The notes: generated from the sequence alone by a model not told the origin. A DNA stretch of 64,000 nucleotides from CAVYVZ01 sp963772065 (GCA_963772065.1 CAVYVZ010000009.1:682001-746000); one strand, 5' to 3'; positions 27,300 through 36,537 are shown, counted from the first letter of the stretch. Made by a program: numbers and translations.

Positions 27300-27757
27300 A
27301 AGGTCAAAGGTCAAAGGTCAAAGGTCAAAGGTCAGGTCAAAGGTGAAGGTGGAGGTGCAGGTGTCTAGGTCTAGGTTCTAGGTCTAGGTCTAGGTTCTAG
27401 GTCCTAGGTCTAGGTTCTAGGTCCTAGGTCTAGGTTCTAGGTACTAGGTCTTGGTCCTAGGTTTTGGGTCCTAGGTCTAGGCTTGTCGGGATCAATCTGA
27501 GCGTCGACTTCATCCCGGTACGGGCGGACCGCGCCTGACCTTTGATCTATACCTGGATGACCCAAGCCACAAGCCTCCTACACCTAAGGCCTAACACCTA
27601 AGACCTAACACCTAAGACCTAACACCTAAGACCTAACACCTAAGACCTAACACCTAAACCTAACACCTAACACCTAACACCTAACACCTAACACCTAACA
27701 CATAACACCTATACCTACACCTTTGACCTGACCTTTGACCTTTGACCTTTGACCCAA
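27300..27757. repeat. Nested inverted array of 6-8 bp tandem units
   Basis: This fills the 478-bp gap between the ADOP gene and the amidase. From left to right: tandem AAGGTCA units (27300-27342), a block of TAGGTC/TAGGTTC units (27363-27480), a unique spacer of about 60 bp (27481-27540), a block of CTAACAC/CTAAGAC heptamers (27575-27715), and tandem CTTTGAC units (27720-27756). The outer blocks are complementary to each other and so are the inner blocks, so the whole region can fold back as one long imperfect palindrome. There are no spacers of constant length, so it is not CRISPR. Confidence 0.85.
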
Positions 27758-27761
27758 GGTT

Positions 27762-30176
27762 TCAGTCCGCCCTCAACGCCTCCACCGGCGCAACTCGCGT
27801 GCCGCGGCGGGCCGGCACGTACAACGCGACGATGGCCACGGCGATCAGGACGACGACGGTCGCCGCGAACGTCCACGCATCGAGCGGCTCCGTTTCGTAG
27901 AGGAGGGTCTTCAGAAGCCGCGTGAGCACCACCGCCGCGACCAGGCCGGCGGCAACGCCTATCGAGATCATCCGGACCGCCTGTCCAAGCACCATCCGGA
28001 AGACCGCCTGCGGCGTCGCGCCGAGCGCCATGCGTACGCCGATTTCCTGCGTGCGCTGCGCGACGGAGTACGCCATCACGCCATAGACACCGACGGCCGC
28101 CAGCACGAGCGCCATGATCGCGAATGCCGTCAGGAGCACGGCGACCGTGCGCGGGCGCGCCAGCGTCGTGTCGACGACCTCGTCCATCGTCATCACGTCC
28201 GCGAGCGGCAGCTCGGGATCGATCCCCTGAACGGTGGACCGAACGGTGCCGACGAGTGAGAGCGGGTCCTGTTCCGTGCGGACTACGAGCGTCATCAGGC
28301 CCAAGGTGAGCTGCGCGTGCGGCACGTACACCGCCGGGCGGATCTCACCCTCGAGCGACATCATCTTGATGTCGCCCACCACGCCGACGATCTCCCACGG
28401 ACCACCGCCCGGCGGACCGATGGAGACTCTGATCCGCTTGCCGATCGGGTTCTCTCCCGCGAAGTAACGTCTGGCGAGCGTGTCGCTGATCACGGCGACG
28501 CGAGGTCGGTCGCCGAGATCGGACTCCGCGATGTCGCGGCCGGCGACCTGAGGAATCCCCATCGTGCGGAAGAACGCGGGTGTAATCGGCCTGACATCCG
28601 TGACCGGCGCTTCGCCGGGACCTGGCTCCGGCCGATCGCTGCGGAAAAAGCTGGTGCCGATGCCCGGGCCGGCCATCGGCAGGAACGTGATCCCCGCTGC
28701 GCTTCGAACGCCCGGCTTTTGCGTGAGACGGCCCACGACGTTCGAAAAGAAATCCGAGCGCTGACGGTCATCCGCGTACCTCGTACCCGGCAGCTGAATG
28801 CGCGCGGTCAGAAGTCCGCCGGCCCGAAAGCCAGGATTGACGTTCTCGAGGCGCATGAAGCTTCTGATCAGCAGGCCCGCGCCGGCAAGGAGCACCAGCG
28901 ACAGCGCGACCTCGGCGACCACCAAGGCTCCGAGCACACGGCGCGATCGTGGCCCGCCGCCGTGGCGGCCGCCTTCGCGCAGCGCTTCCGTCAGATGTCC
29001 AGACGCGACGATGGCCGGAATCACGCCGAACAGAAGCCCTGTTCCGATCGCCAGCAGCATCGTGAAAGCGAGGACCGGGGCATCGAGCGTGACCTGCTCG
29101 AGTCGGGGAACAGGTATCCGATCCGCCACGAGCGCCAGCAGCCCCCGATGAAACGCGAACGCGAGCGCCAGACCGGCGCCTCCGCCTGCGGCGCCGAGCA
29201 AGAGGCTTTCGGTCAGCATCTGTCGCACCAGCCTCACGCGGTTGGCCCCCAGCGCGGTGCGTATGCCCAGCTCCCGCTGCCGCACCGTGCTGCGGGCGAG
29301 GAGCAGGTTGGCGACGTTCACGCACGCGATGAGCAGCACCAGGCCGACGGCGCCCGCAAGAACGAGCAGCGCGGGCCGAATCTGATCGACCATCTGCTCG
29401 TGGATGGGCACGAGCGTCACCGACCATCCGGAGTTTCGCTGAGGAAATTCCTTTTCGAGCTGCGCGGCGATGTTCTTCATCTCCGCCGCGGCTTGATCGA
29501 AGGTCACCCCCGGACGAAGCTGGGCGACGCCATGTGAGATGCCTCGTCCCGGCGATCGGCGGAGCCGCTCCATCGTCCATCCGTAGGGTACGAAGAAGGC
29601 TGCCTTCTGCCCGACGATCGTGAACTCGGCCGGCATGACCCCGACGACGGTGCGCGGCTCGCCATTCGTCGTCATCTTCAAACCGATCACGTCGCCACGT
29701 GCGCCCAATCGGTTGCGCCAGAATTCGTGCGACAGCACGATCACCTGGTCGTTGCCGTCAAGGTCCTCATTCGCCGAGTACGCGCGGCCCATCGCCGGCG
29801 CCACACCGAGCGCGGCGAAGACGTCGGATGATGCGTTCAGGCCGGCCACCTCCTCGGGCTGGCCGTCGAGCACCATGTTGAGCCTCGCCGGTCCGGTCAT
29901 GCCGATTCGCTCGAGGGTGCGGCTTCGCTCCCGCCACTCCGCGAAGTTCGCGGCGCCGATCACGTTCCGGGGCCGATTGCGCCGCAGGTTGTTCTCCCAC
30001 ACGACGACGACCCGATCGGGATCGCGGTAGGGAAGCGGCTTCAACAGCACGCCGTTGACGACGCTGAAGATCGCGGATGTCGAGCCGATGCCGAGCGCAA
30101 GCGCCAGCACAGCTGGGATTGTGAATCGCGGGGTGCGAGCGAATGAGCGAAGAGCAATCGTCAGGTCGTTCCACAT
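27762..30176 (-). CDS. ADOP-type MacB/FtsX permease
   Basis: An 804-residue duplicated orphan permease, third of its kind here. It starts MWNDLTIALRSFARTPRFTIPAVLALALGIGSTSAIFS and has the MacB core domain, an FtsX block (LLVLAGAVGLVLLIACVNVANLLLARSTVRQRELGIRTALGANRVRL), a second core domain, and a second FtsX block (QRTQEIGVRMALGATPQAVF) ending RRGTRVAPVEALRAD. All helices and the RELGIR/EIGVRMALGA coupling helices are intact. It lacks the PadR-linked prefix domain, so it belongs to the shorter class, like the one at 10590. No regulator or ATPase adjoins it. Confidence 0.92.
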   Translation of the reverse strand: MWNDLTIALRSFARTPRFTIPAVLALALGIGSTSAIFSVVNGVLLKPLPYRDPDRVVVVWENNLRRNRPRNVIGAANFAEWRERSRTLERIGMTGPARLNMVLDGQPEEVAGLNASSDVFAALGVAPAMGRAYSANEDLDGNDQVIVLSHEFWRNRLGARGDVIGLKMTTNGEPRTVVGVMPAEFTIVGQKAAFFVPYGWTMERLRRSPGRGISHGVAQLRPGVTFDQAAAEMKNIAAQLEKEFPQRNSGWSVTLVPIHEQMVDQIRPALLVLAGAVGLVLLIACVNVANLLLARSTVRQRELGIRTALGANRVRLVRQMLTESLLLGAAGGGAGLALAFAFHRGLLALVADRIPVPRLEQVTLDAPVLAFTMLLAIGTGLLFGVIPAIVASGHLTEALREGGRHGGGPRSRRVLGALVVAEVALSLVLLAGAGLLIRSFMRLENVNPGFRAGGLLTARIQLPGTRYADDRQRSDFFSNVVGRLTQKPGVRSAAGITFLPMAGPGIGTSFFRSDRPEPGPGEAPVTDVRPITPAFFRTMGIPQVAGRDIAESDLGDRPRVAVISDTLARRYFAGENPIGKRIRVSIGPPGGGPWEIVGVVGDIKMMSLEGEIRPAVYVPHAQLTLGLMTLVVRTEQDPLSLVGTVRSTVQGIDPELPLADVMTMDEVVDTTLARPRTVAVLLTAFAIMALVLAAVGVYGVMAYSVAQRTQEIGVRMALGATPQAVFRMVLGQAVRMISIGVAAGLVAAVVLTRLLKTLLYETEPLDAWTFAATVVVLIAVAIVALYVPARRGTRVAPVEALRAD

Positions 30177-30227
30177 ATGGATTCCAGCGAGTCAGACGGC
30201 CCCCGGCCACGAACGGTTCGGAGACCT

Positions 30228-30256
30228 TGATCCGACCAAATTGGTCGGGTTAGACT
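30228..30256 (+). promoter_or_regulatory. Iron-permease promoter with 17-bp palindrome (Rrf2/IscR-like operator candidate)
   Basis: TTGATC (30228-30233) and TAGACT (30251-30256) make a plausible -35/-10 pair with a 17-nt spacer. CCGACCAAATTGGTCGG (30232-30248) is two perfect 8-bp arms around one A, and it covers the spacer. The layout is that of a repressor site. The sequence resembles Rrf2-family (IscR/RirA type) operators with CCGAC...GTCGG ends, which would fit control by iron or Fe-S status. No such regulator gene is in the window. Confidence 0.55.
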
Positions 30257-30297
30257 GCGGTTCTGAGATTCGATCTCAAATCGTCGGGCGATTCCTC

Positions 30298-31086
30298 ATG
30301 CTACAGGCCTTTGTCATAACACTCCGGGAAGGTCTCGAGGCCTTCCTCATCGTCGCCATCAGCCTCGCTTACCTGCGGAAAAGCGGGAGGCGCGAGCTCA
30401 TCCCGGCCGTCCATTGGGGGATCGGCCTTTCGATCCTGATGAGCATCGGGGCCGCATGGCTGTTCCAGCGCGCGTCGAACCAGGCGCTCTGGGAAGGTCT
30501 GCTCGCCCTTGCCGCCGCGGTGCTCGTGGCGTCGCTCATCGTCCACATGTGGCGCCACGCCAAGCGTCTGAAACGCGAAATCGAAGGCAAGCTGCAGGAA
30601 TCGACGCTCAAGACAGGCGCGTCTGCGTTTGCGGGCGTGTTCATGTTCACACTGCTGATGATCTCGCGTGAAGGCATGGAGACGGCGCTGCTCATGGGCA
30701 CGCTGTTGTTTCAGATCCGCGCGATGGACATCGTGCTCGGTGCGGCGGCCGGCACGGCATGCGCCGCCGCGGTGGCGTGGCTCTGGTCCAGGTACGGTCA
30801 CCGTGTGAATCTGGGTCTCTTCTTCCAGGTCACCGCGGTGTTTCTCATGGTGTTCGTCGTCCAGCTCTTGATCTACGGATTCCACGAGCTCACCGAAGCC
30901 AACATCCTTCCCTACAGCGAGCCGTTGCATTGGGCGACCGAGCCGTACGGTCCGGACGGACGCTACGGGCAGTACCTCACGTATTTCCTCGTCCTGCTGC
31001 CGATGGCGTGGCTGGGGTGTTCGGTCCTGTTTACCGGCCGCAAGATGACTGGGGGCCGCGGGCCGGGCGTTCCCGAGCGAGTCTGA
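30298..31086 (+). CDS. FTR1 family iron permease
   Basis: A 262-residue inner-membrane protein with seven helices. The two FTR1/EfeU iron-binding motifs are present: REGLE in ITLREGLEAFLIVAI (residues about 9-13) and REGME in LMISREGMETALLMGT. These Glu-rich helices pass Fe3+ across the membrane, usually with a ferroxidase or cupredoxin partner; none is encoded next to it. I chose the ATG at 30298 because it gives the family's start MLQAFVITLREGLE; an upstream in-frame extension crosses the promoter and is rejected. The next gene begins 5 bp after its stop. Confidence 0.92.
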   Translation: MLQAFVITLREGLEAFLIVAISLAYLRKSGRRELIPAVHWGIGLSILMSIGAAWLFQRASNQALWEGLLALAAAVLVASLIVHMWRHAKRLKREIEGKLQESTLKTGASAFAGVFMFTLLMISREGMETALLMGTLLFQIRAMDIVLGAAAGTACAAAVAWLWSRYGHRVNLGLFFQVTAVFLMVFVVQLLIYGFHELTEANILPYSEPLHWATEPYGPDGRYGQYLTYFLVLLPMAWLGCSVLFTGRKMTGGRGPGVPERV

Positions 31087-31090
31087 TCGT

Positions 31091-32168
31091 GTGAATCGTC
31101 GCGCGTATCTCGACTGGCTGCGCGGCCTCGCCGTGCTGATCATGATCGAGGCGCACACGATCGACTCCTGGACGCTCGCGTCGGAGCGCAACCGTCCGGC
31201 GTTCGGTTACGCCATCATCATTGGTGGGTTCGGCGCTCCCATTTTTCTGTTTCTCGCCGGCGTGGGGATCGCGCTCGCGGCCGGCGGACGAGTGCGGAAG
31301 GGAGCACTTCCTGCCGTGGCCGCGGCGGCCGCACGCCGCCGTGGGTGGCAAATCTTCGGGCTCGCGTTCCTGTTCCGGCTTCAGTCGTGGGTGCTGAGCG
31401 GCGGCGCGCCGCTCCTCACGCTGCTCAAGGTCGACATCCTCAACATCATGGGTCTTGCAATGGCCGGCGCAGCGACGCTGTGGGGCCTCGCACGCCGTGC
31501 CGTGTGGCGCGCCGGGCTGCTCGCCGGCGCTGCCGTGGCTCTGGCGATGCTGACGCCGATCGTGCGAGCAACGCCGTGGCTCACGCCGCTGCCCGGACCA
31601 CTCGAGGCGTACCTGCGGCCACTTCCGGGCCTCACCACGTTCACGCTGTTTCCGTGGGCAGGATTTCTCTTTGCGGGCGCCGCGCTGGGTGTATGGCTCG
31701 ATTGCGCGCGAACGGATGCCGCAGAGCGTCGAATCATAGCGGCGCTTGCGATCGGTGGACCCGTCGTGGCGCTCGCGTCGGTACGCCGCGTCGTTCCTTC
31801 CGCCGCTCTATGCGCAGACCAATTTCTGGACCAGCTCGCCGACGTTCTTCTTTCTCCGCAGCGGCGTGCTGCTATCAGCCGTGCCGGCGGCCTATGTGCT
31901 CAGCCGCGCGGTCCGGTTCGTCGGCGAGCCGCTCGAGTACTTCGGTCGCGCTTCACTGTTCGTCTACTGGATTCACGTGGAGATGGTGTACGGAGCGTTG
32001 AGCGCACCGATCCACAAACGTCTCACCTTCGAGCAGGCTCTGATCGCGTTCGCGCTCTTCAGCGCGTTTCTGTTCGGCGTCGCGAGGGTGAAGGATTGGG
32101 TGGTGGGCCGGCTGAAGCCGGCCCCTTCCCCTACTGCGGCAGCTGCGCGTCAGCAAAGAACACCGTGA
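31091..32168 (+). CDS. Membrane acyltransferase-like protein (DUF1624/HGSNAT-like), one frameshift near 31780
   Basis: A multi-pass membrane protein of about 358 residues. The opening RAYLDWLRGLAVLIMIEAHTIDSW matches the DUF1624/heparan-alpha-glucosaminide N-acetyltransferase-like family, which shares RxxxLDxLRGxAxxxMxxxH with OpgC-type acyltransferases; the His in IEAHT is the likely active residue. About ten helices follow. Near 31780 one extra base changes the frame; RYAASFLPPLYAQTNFWTSSPTFFFLRSGVLL then continues to the end, with YFGRASLFVYWIHVEMVYG matching the family C-terminus. It starts with GTG 5 bp after the FTR1 stop, and its 3' end overlaps the convergent collagen-like gene by 38 bp. 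The acceptor substrate is unknown. Confidence 0.75.
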
Positions 32169-33387
32169 GGTTGCTGTCGCAGTCGAACCGAAGCGTGTCG
32201 AAGCCGAGAGCGTTCAGATAGAACGTGTGCTGCCCCGCCGTGACGGCAAACGTGCGCGCGACGCCGAAGCCCGAGTTGCCGCCCGTGTAGGTCGACGCCA
32301 GCGTCATCACCGCCGCCGCGCCGATCTCGTAGTTCAACTGCCGAACCACACGTTCGAGCGAGACGTGCGCCTTGCCTTGCACGTTGGACCAGCAGTAGCC
32401 GCTGGCCATCACATGCGCGACGCCATCGCGCGGAAATGTCGCTGTCACGATCGCAACCGACGCCGGCGCGCCTCCTGTCACCGCGTCATCCCAGGCGGCC
32501 CTCGCGCGCGCACTGCGGAAGCTCAGGCCCGCGGGTCCCGGCGGTCCCGCCGGCCCGATCGGTCCCATCGGGCCCATCGGTCCCATCGATCCGATCGGAC
32601 CAGCGGGTCCCATGGCTCCTGCGGGTCCCATGGCTCCTGCCGGCCCACTCGGTCCGGCTGCGCCCGCCGCGCCAGCCGGCCCTGCTGGTCCGATGGGCCC
32701 TGCTGGTCCGATCGGACCTGCTGCTCCAATCGGTCCCGCTGGTCCCGTGGCTCCGTTCTGACCTGCGGGTCCCGCCGGACCTTGCGGTCCTGACGGTCCG
32801 ATTGGACCCACCGGCCCGGCAGGTCCCATCGCGCCCGCCGGTCCTGAGGGCCCCATAGGTCCCATTGGTCCTGTTGGTCCTGCCGGTCCCGCAGGACCTG
32901 CCGGCCCTGCTGATCCTGCCGTCCCGTCGGCACCCGCCGGTCCTGTCGGCCCCGCGATTCCTTGCGGTCCGGGAGGTCCAGGCGGTCCTTCGGGCCCCAC
33001 GGGTCCGGCAGGGCCCGCGCCACCGGAGCCACCCGCTGAATAGCCCACCGTCAGCGAGAGCGATCCCTGATGTTGCGGCGACGTTCCTCTTACGACCTGG
33101 AGCAGATACGTGCCGTGGGTCAGCACCGGCATGATGCCGGTGAGCGCGGTCCCGTCGCCGTTCACCGTGACGCCGCCAATCCGCGTGTCTTCGACGAAGA
33201 CCGACGGAGACCGGCCGAAGTTGCGACCGGTCACGAACAGCGTCGAGCCGTCGGACGACACACTCGCGCTGGTCACGACGACCTGGTGCGGATTCGGCTC
33301 CGCCGTCTTCTTTTCTTCCGCCGAGACGTTCGAAACGATAGCAAGCGCGATCACTGCAAGCGCGCATCCGATGTGTGCCTGCCGCAT
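32131..33387 (-). CDS. Secreted collagen-like protein (IPT/TIG + Gly-X-Y repeats + C-terminal domain)
   Basis: A 418-residue secreted protein. Residues 1-23 are a signal peptide. Residues about 36-115 look like an IPT/TIG immunoglobulin-like domain (VTSASVSSDGSTLFVTGRNFGRSPSVFVEDTRIGG). Residues about 125-288 are roughly 54 unbroken Gly-X-Y triplets, mostly GPA, GPI, GPM and GAM, encoded at 32524-33015. The last 130 residues form a beta-rich domain beginning FRSARARAAWD. Bacterial collagen-like stalks trimerise without hydroxyproline, often projecting a C- or N-terminal head. I use the ATG at 33387, which gives the signal peptide; a longer upstream frame is spurious. The head's ligand is unknown. 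Confidence 0.85.
   Translation of the reverse strand: MRQAHIGCALAVIALAIVSNVSAEEKKTAEPNPHQVVVTSASVSSDGSTLFVTGRNFGRSPSVFVEDTRIGGVTVNGDGTALTGIMPVLTHGTYLLQVVRGTSPQHQGSLSLTVGYSAGGSGGAGPAGPVGPEGPPGPPGPQGIAGPTGPAGADGTAGSAGPAGPAGPAGPTGPMGPMGPSGPAGAMGPAGPVGPIGPSGPQGPAGPAGQNGATGPAGPIGAAGPIGPAGPIGPAGPAGAAGAAGPSGPAGAMGPAGAMGPAGPIGSMGPMGPMGPIGPAGPPGPAGLSFRSARARAAWDDAVTGGAPASVAIVTATFPRDGVAHVMASGYCWSNVQGKAHVSLERVVRQLNYEIGAAAVMTLASTYTGGNSGFGVARTFAVTAGQHTFYLNALGFDTLRFDCDSNLTVFFADAQLPQ
32524..33015 (-). repeat. Gly-X-Y coding repeat (9-bp period)
   Basis: About 54 consecutive collagen triplets, rich in Pro at the X position and Ala, Ile, Met or Val at Y. The DNA shows a strong 9-bp period (GGTCC-rich blocks on the plus strand), so copy number may vary by slippage between strains. 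Confidence 0.9.
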
Positions 33388-33556
33388 GATTCTGGCCTCG
33401 CTCGCCTCACTCGCGAACCGGGCCTGTCCCGGTGCGGCGGATCGGCTGGGGTGAACCGATTGTGGGCACGGCTGAGCTGTAGATTCAACGACAGGTGTTG
33501 TGAGTTTTGTTACGGTTTCGTGCGTGCGAAGGGCTGTGCAGTGAGGCGACAGCGAG

Positions 33557-33587
33557 GTACGGCGCGTGACACGTTCGCGCGCCGTAC
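33557..33587 (-). terminator. Hairpin downstream of the M14 peptidase gene
   Basis: GTACGGCGCG and CGCGCCGTAC form a perfect 10-bp stem with an 11-nt loop, 39 bp past the M14 stop. There is no T-tract on either side, so it may be a 3'-end stabiliser or a factor-dependent stop, not a classical intrinsic terminator. Confidence 0.45.
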
Positions 33588-33625
33588 TGACACGCTTGGT
33601 AGTTGATTTCGGGCGCGCGAAAACT

Positions 33626-36421
33626 TTATGGTCGCCCTGTCGTCGTCGTCGATGGACGCGGCGTCTGCGGCAGCGTGGCGGGGAAGTCGTTGTAGAAGAG
33701 CAACGCGTTGAAGAGCAGGCCGTGTTCGCCGAAGTTCTGCCATCGATAGACCGGATTCGTCGCGTACAGGAGCACGCGTCCCTTCCCGGTGGGCGCATCG
33801 ACGATCGCAGGCCGGTTGCGAACCTGATCGGCGCCGCGCATCAGGCCACTGAGTACGCCTGCATCGCCTCCAGGAAAGCGCATCAACAGCGTCGGCTTTT
33901 CCAGTCCCGTTCCCAGGATCGCCGCCTGCGGTGAGTCGGGGTCGGGCAGCTGCAGCAGCGGCCCGTCCGCCCATCGCACCGGCAGGAACTTGCCCTCGTA
34001 CCCGTAGAAGATCGGATGCGAGGGTTGCACGATCTCGGCCTGGACGATCGGGCCAGGAGCGTAGAAAGCCGGGGTTTGCGGTCTCTGCGCATCGACGCCC
34101 CGGACGACGCCGAATTCAGCGGGGAAGTAGCTCGAGACCCCCAGCGTGATCAGGAGGCCGCCGCTCTCCACGAATTTCTGGAACTCCGCCGCTCCTTCGA
34201 GACCCATGCCGCCACGCACGTCGTCGGTCTCGCCGTACATGCCGAACGTCTTGAATCGATCGTTCTTCTTGTACGGCAGCGGTCGGCTCGTCTTCGGCGA
34301 CTCGTGCACGACGGCTTTGCCGCTGCTCGTCTGATGCGGAACGAGAATGAGGTCGTACTTCGCGCCTAGATTTCCCAGCTTCACCTGATCCTTGTAGATC
34401 AGGTCGTACGGGATTTCGAACCGATCGAACGCCAGCCGCACCCAGCCCACCTTCTCGGTGCTGTTCCAGGTGCTGTACACGGCAACTCGCGGCAGATCGA
34501 CGTCGGTCGTTGCGACGGAGGGCATCGATTCGAGCGATGCTCCGGTCAATCCAAGATCTTCGATGTGCCCGACGATCGCGTCGCGCGTCGTGTTCTGCAA
34601 TGGCACGATGAACGAACCGGCGGGGTATTCGGTGTCGCGGATCTTGAAGGGCGCGGTGGCTGCTTTCACGGGTACGCCCTTCAACCGATATCTCAGGGTC
34701 GCCAGGCTCAGCGCGCCGTTGTGCATCACCGCGATGAAGCTGCCTTCGCGGACCCTCGACATGCTCCCCTTGATTCTCACGTCCGCGGTCAGTGTTTCCA
34801 CCGGCACGTCGAGGATGGCCTTGTCGTCGATCGCCTTGACCTCCGTGTCGTTCATCAGCCCCATCGTCCACCCGCTGTCGTCGTACGTGCGGAGGTTCGG
34901 GTCGGGGTAGTTCTGCTTCTCGAGCAGCGTTTTCGCCAGCCGCCCGTACGGCTGATTGAGCTTCACGACAAAAGAGCCGGCGGTAAAGTTACCGTCCTTG
35001 ACTTTGATCTCGGATGCCGCGCGGCCGACCTCGACCGCCTGTACCCGGAGAAGGTTGACCATGCGAGCCACGCGGGTCATGTCGCGCTGGCCCGCTGGAA
35101 TGACGAACGCGTGTGGAGTCTTCGACGCGCCGGTCTCGATCGAGTTCAGCGACTTGCGATAGAAGTTCTCGACCACCATCTGCGGAAACTTCGACGTCAG
35201 CTCCAGGCCGGTGAGGACGCCGGTAAGCGCGTAGTTGACGGAGTTGCGGATCGACCAGTCCACTTCGGCATATGGCGGCGACGGTCGGAACCATTCGCGC
35301 CTGGTCTGGTCGCGGACACGGACCTTCTTCGTCGTGGCACCGTTGCCGAATATCTCGTACATGCGCAGCATGCCGTTGTGGTTCGAGGCCGCGAAGCCGA
35401 GATAGCCAGGCGACCAGCTGTCGACGAAGCCGAAGTGCCACACGCCGGGCATGCCGTAGCCCGTGAGCTTGTTCACCTCGTAGTTCGCGAAGAACGGAAG
35501 CTCGCTGTAAAGGATCGGATCGAGGTTCGGGTTCTGCGGCGGCTGACCGCTGAAGATGTACAGGAACGGCAGCGACTCGTGCAGATCGTGCCAGATTGGC
35601 GGCAGGTAGCTCAGATACCAGTTCAGATGCACCCGCAACGAATCGACGCCGTAGTTGATGTCCCGATTGTTGTCGTGGAAGACGTACTTGCCCCAGTACG
35701 GCGGCCCGCCGAAGCTCACGGACCCATCGTAGGGTTCGTCGATCTTGTAGGCGTTGTACCAATCGACAGCTCGATCGCGGCCGTCCACATCGGTGGCGGG
35801 CGAGATGCTCACGATGACGTTGTCGCGAATCTGGCGGATGTAGTCGTCGTCCGAGACGGCGAGCCGGTACGCGAGCTCCATGACCGTCTCGGGCGGGCTG
35901 TACTCGACGCTGTGCAGGCCGGCGGAGATGTGATAATGCGGCTTGGTCGACGCGACCAGCCTCCTCGCCTCGGCATCGGTCAGGGAACGCGGATCCGCGA
36001 GGCGCTTCATGTTCTGACGGTTCGCGTCCAGGTTTCGGATATTCGTCTCGGAGGAAACGAACACGATCATGACGTCGCGGCCTTCCTCGCTCTTTCCCGC
36101 GACCAGTGTCTTCACTCGCGGCGTGGCTTTTTCGAGCTCGCGAAAGTACCGCTGCTGATCGGCTACGTTCGTGAGCTTCTTCGGCGCGCCGATGTGATAC
36201 CCGAGCACGTCCTTGGGACGTGGGATTCCTTTCTTCACAGGCAGCTGATCGACGAGCGGCGAGATGAACTCCGGCTTCGTCGTCCATTCCTTGACCAGGC
36301 GGGCGTACTCGGCGTCGTGCTGTTGCGGCTCGGATTGCTGGGCTGAATTGGAAGCGCCGGAAGCAAGCGACAGAGAGAGCGCCAGCAGTACCGCTGCACG
36401 GCCGTAATGAGTGCGAGGCAT
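33626..36421 (-). CDS. Exported M14-family zinc carboxypeptidase
   Basis: A 931-residue exported peptidase. Residues 1-28 are a signal peptide. The M14 carboxypeptidase domain spans about residues 60-420: the zinc pair His170/Glu173 lies in GLHSVEYSPPETV, the substrate-binding Asn-Arg in HDNNRDINYG, and the third zinc ligand in IWHDLHES near 278-281. The following 500 or so residues form beta-rich and class I glutamine-amidotransferase-like modules (LILVPHQTSSGK, GGMGLEGAAEFQKFVESGGLLITLG) common in acidobacterial M14 proteins. I start at the ATG at 36421, which is preceded by AAGGAG and gives the signal peptide; an upstream in-frame extension is unlikely. It probably degrades peptides in the periplasm or outside. 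Confidence 0.9.
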   Translation of the reverse strand: MPRTHYGRAAVLLALSLSLASGASNSAQQSEPQQHDAEYARLVKEWTTKPEFISPLVDQLPVKKGIPRPKDVLGYHIGAPKKLTNVADQQRYFRELEKATPRVKTLVAGKSEEGRDVMIVFVSSETNIRNLDANRQNMKRLADPRSLTDAEARRLVASTKPHYHISAGLHSVEYSPPETVMELAYRLAVSDDDYIRQIRDNVIVSISPATDVDGRDRAVDWYNAYKIDEPYDGSVSFGGPPYWGKYVFHDNNRDINYGVDSLRVHLNWYLSYLPPIWHDLHESLPFLYIFSGQPPQNPNLDPILYSELPFFANYEVNKLTGYGMPGVWHFGFVDSWSPGYLGFAASNHNGMLRMYEIFGNGATTKKVRVRDQTRREWFRPSPPYAEVDWSIRNSVNYALTGVLTGLELTSKFPQMVVENFYRKSLNSIETGASKTPHAFVIPAGQRDMTRVARMVNLLRVQAVEVGRAASEIKVKDGNFTAGSFVVKLNQPYGRLAKTLLEKQNYPDPNLRTYDDSGWTMGLMNDTEVKAIDDKAILDVPVETLTADVRIKGSMSRVREGSFIAVMHNGALSLATLRYRLKGVPVKAATAPFKIRDTEYPAGSFIVPLQNTTRDAIVGHIEDLGLTGASLESMPSVATTDVDLPRVAVYSTWNSTEKVGWVRLAFDRFEIPYDLIYKDQVKLGNLGAKYDLILVPHQTSSGKAVVHESPKTSRPLPYKKNDRFKTFGMYGETDDVRGGMGLEGAAEFQKFVESGGLLITLGVSSYFPAEFGVVRGVDAQRPQTPAFYAPGPIVQAEIVQPSHPIFYGYEGKFLPVRWADGPLLQLPDPDSPQAAILGTGLEKPTLLMRFPGGDAGVLSGLMRGADQVRNRPAIVDAPTGKGRVLLYATNPVYRWQNFGEHGLLFNALLFYNDFPATLPQTPRPSTTTTGRP

Positions 36422-36522
36422 TGAGCGATAACTCCTTGGACGTGCGTATGATACGGATGAGATCTGGCCGCGGTCGAGCTCAAAAACCGCGAAAAAGGCC
36501 CAAAAAGGGTTGAGATTCACCC

Positions 36523-36528
36523 TACAAT
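36523..36528 (+). promoter_or_regulatory. -10 box of the DGQHR gene
   Basis: TACAAT ends 9 nt before the ATG at 36538, in the gap between two divergent genes. No Shine-Dalgarno is present, so the transcript is probably leaderless or nearly so. Confidence 0.45.
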
Positions 36529-36537
36529 CAGGACCGT

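Noticed and set aside
27575..27715. Telomere-like sequence
   Set aside because: CCTAACA heptamers recall telomeric repeats, but the array is internal, flanked by genes and matched by an inverted partner; nothing suggests a chromosome end.
27300..27757. CRISPR array
   Set aside because: Units are only 6-8 bp, they change along the array, no spacers of constant size exist, and no cas gene is near.
10590..30176. MacAB-TolC efflux system from the three MacB-like genes
   Set aside because: No MacB ATPase domain, MacA adaptor or outer-membrane channel is encoded beside any of them; they are permease-only ADOP proteins.
32227..32793. Arg/Ser-rich open frames opposite the collagen-like gene
   Set aside because: They merely reflect the 9-bp repeat read in other frames.
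34565..36346. A 593-codon plus-strand open frame opposite the M14 peptidase
   Set aside because: Shadow frame; Val- and Arg-rich with no fold signal, while the minus strand carries the full peptidase with zinc ligands.
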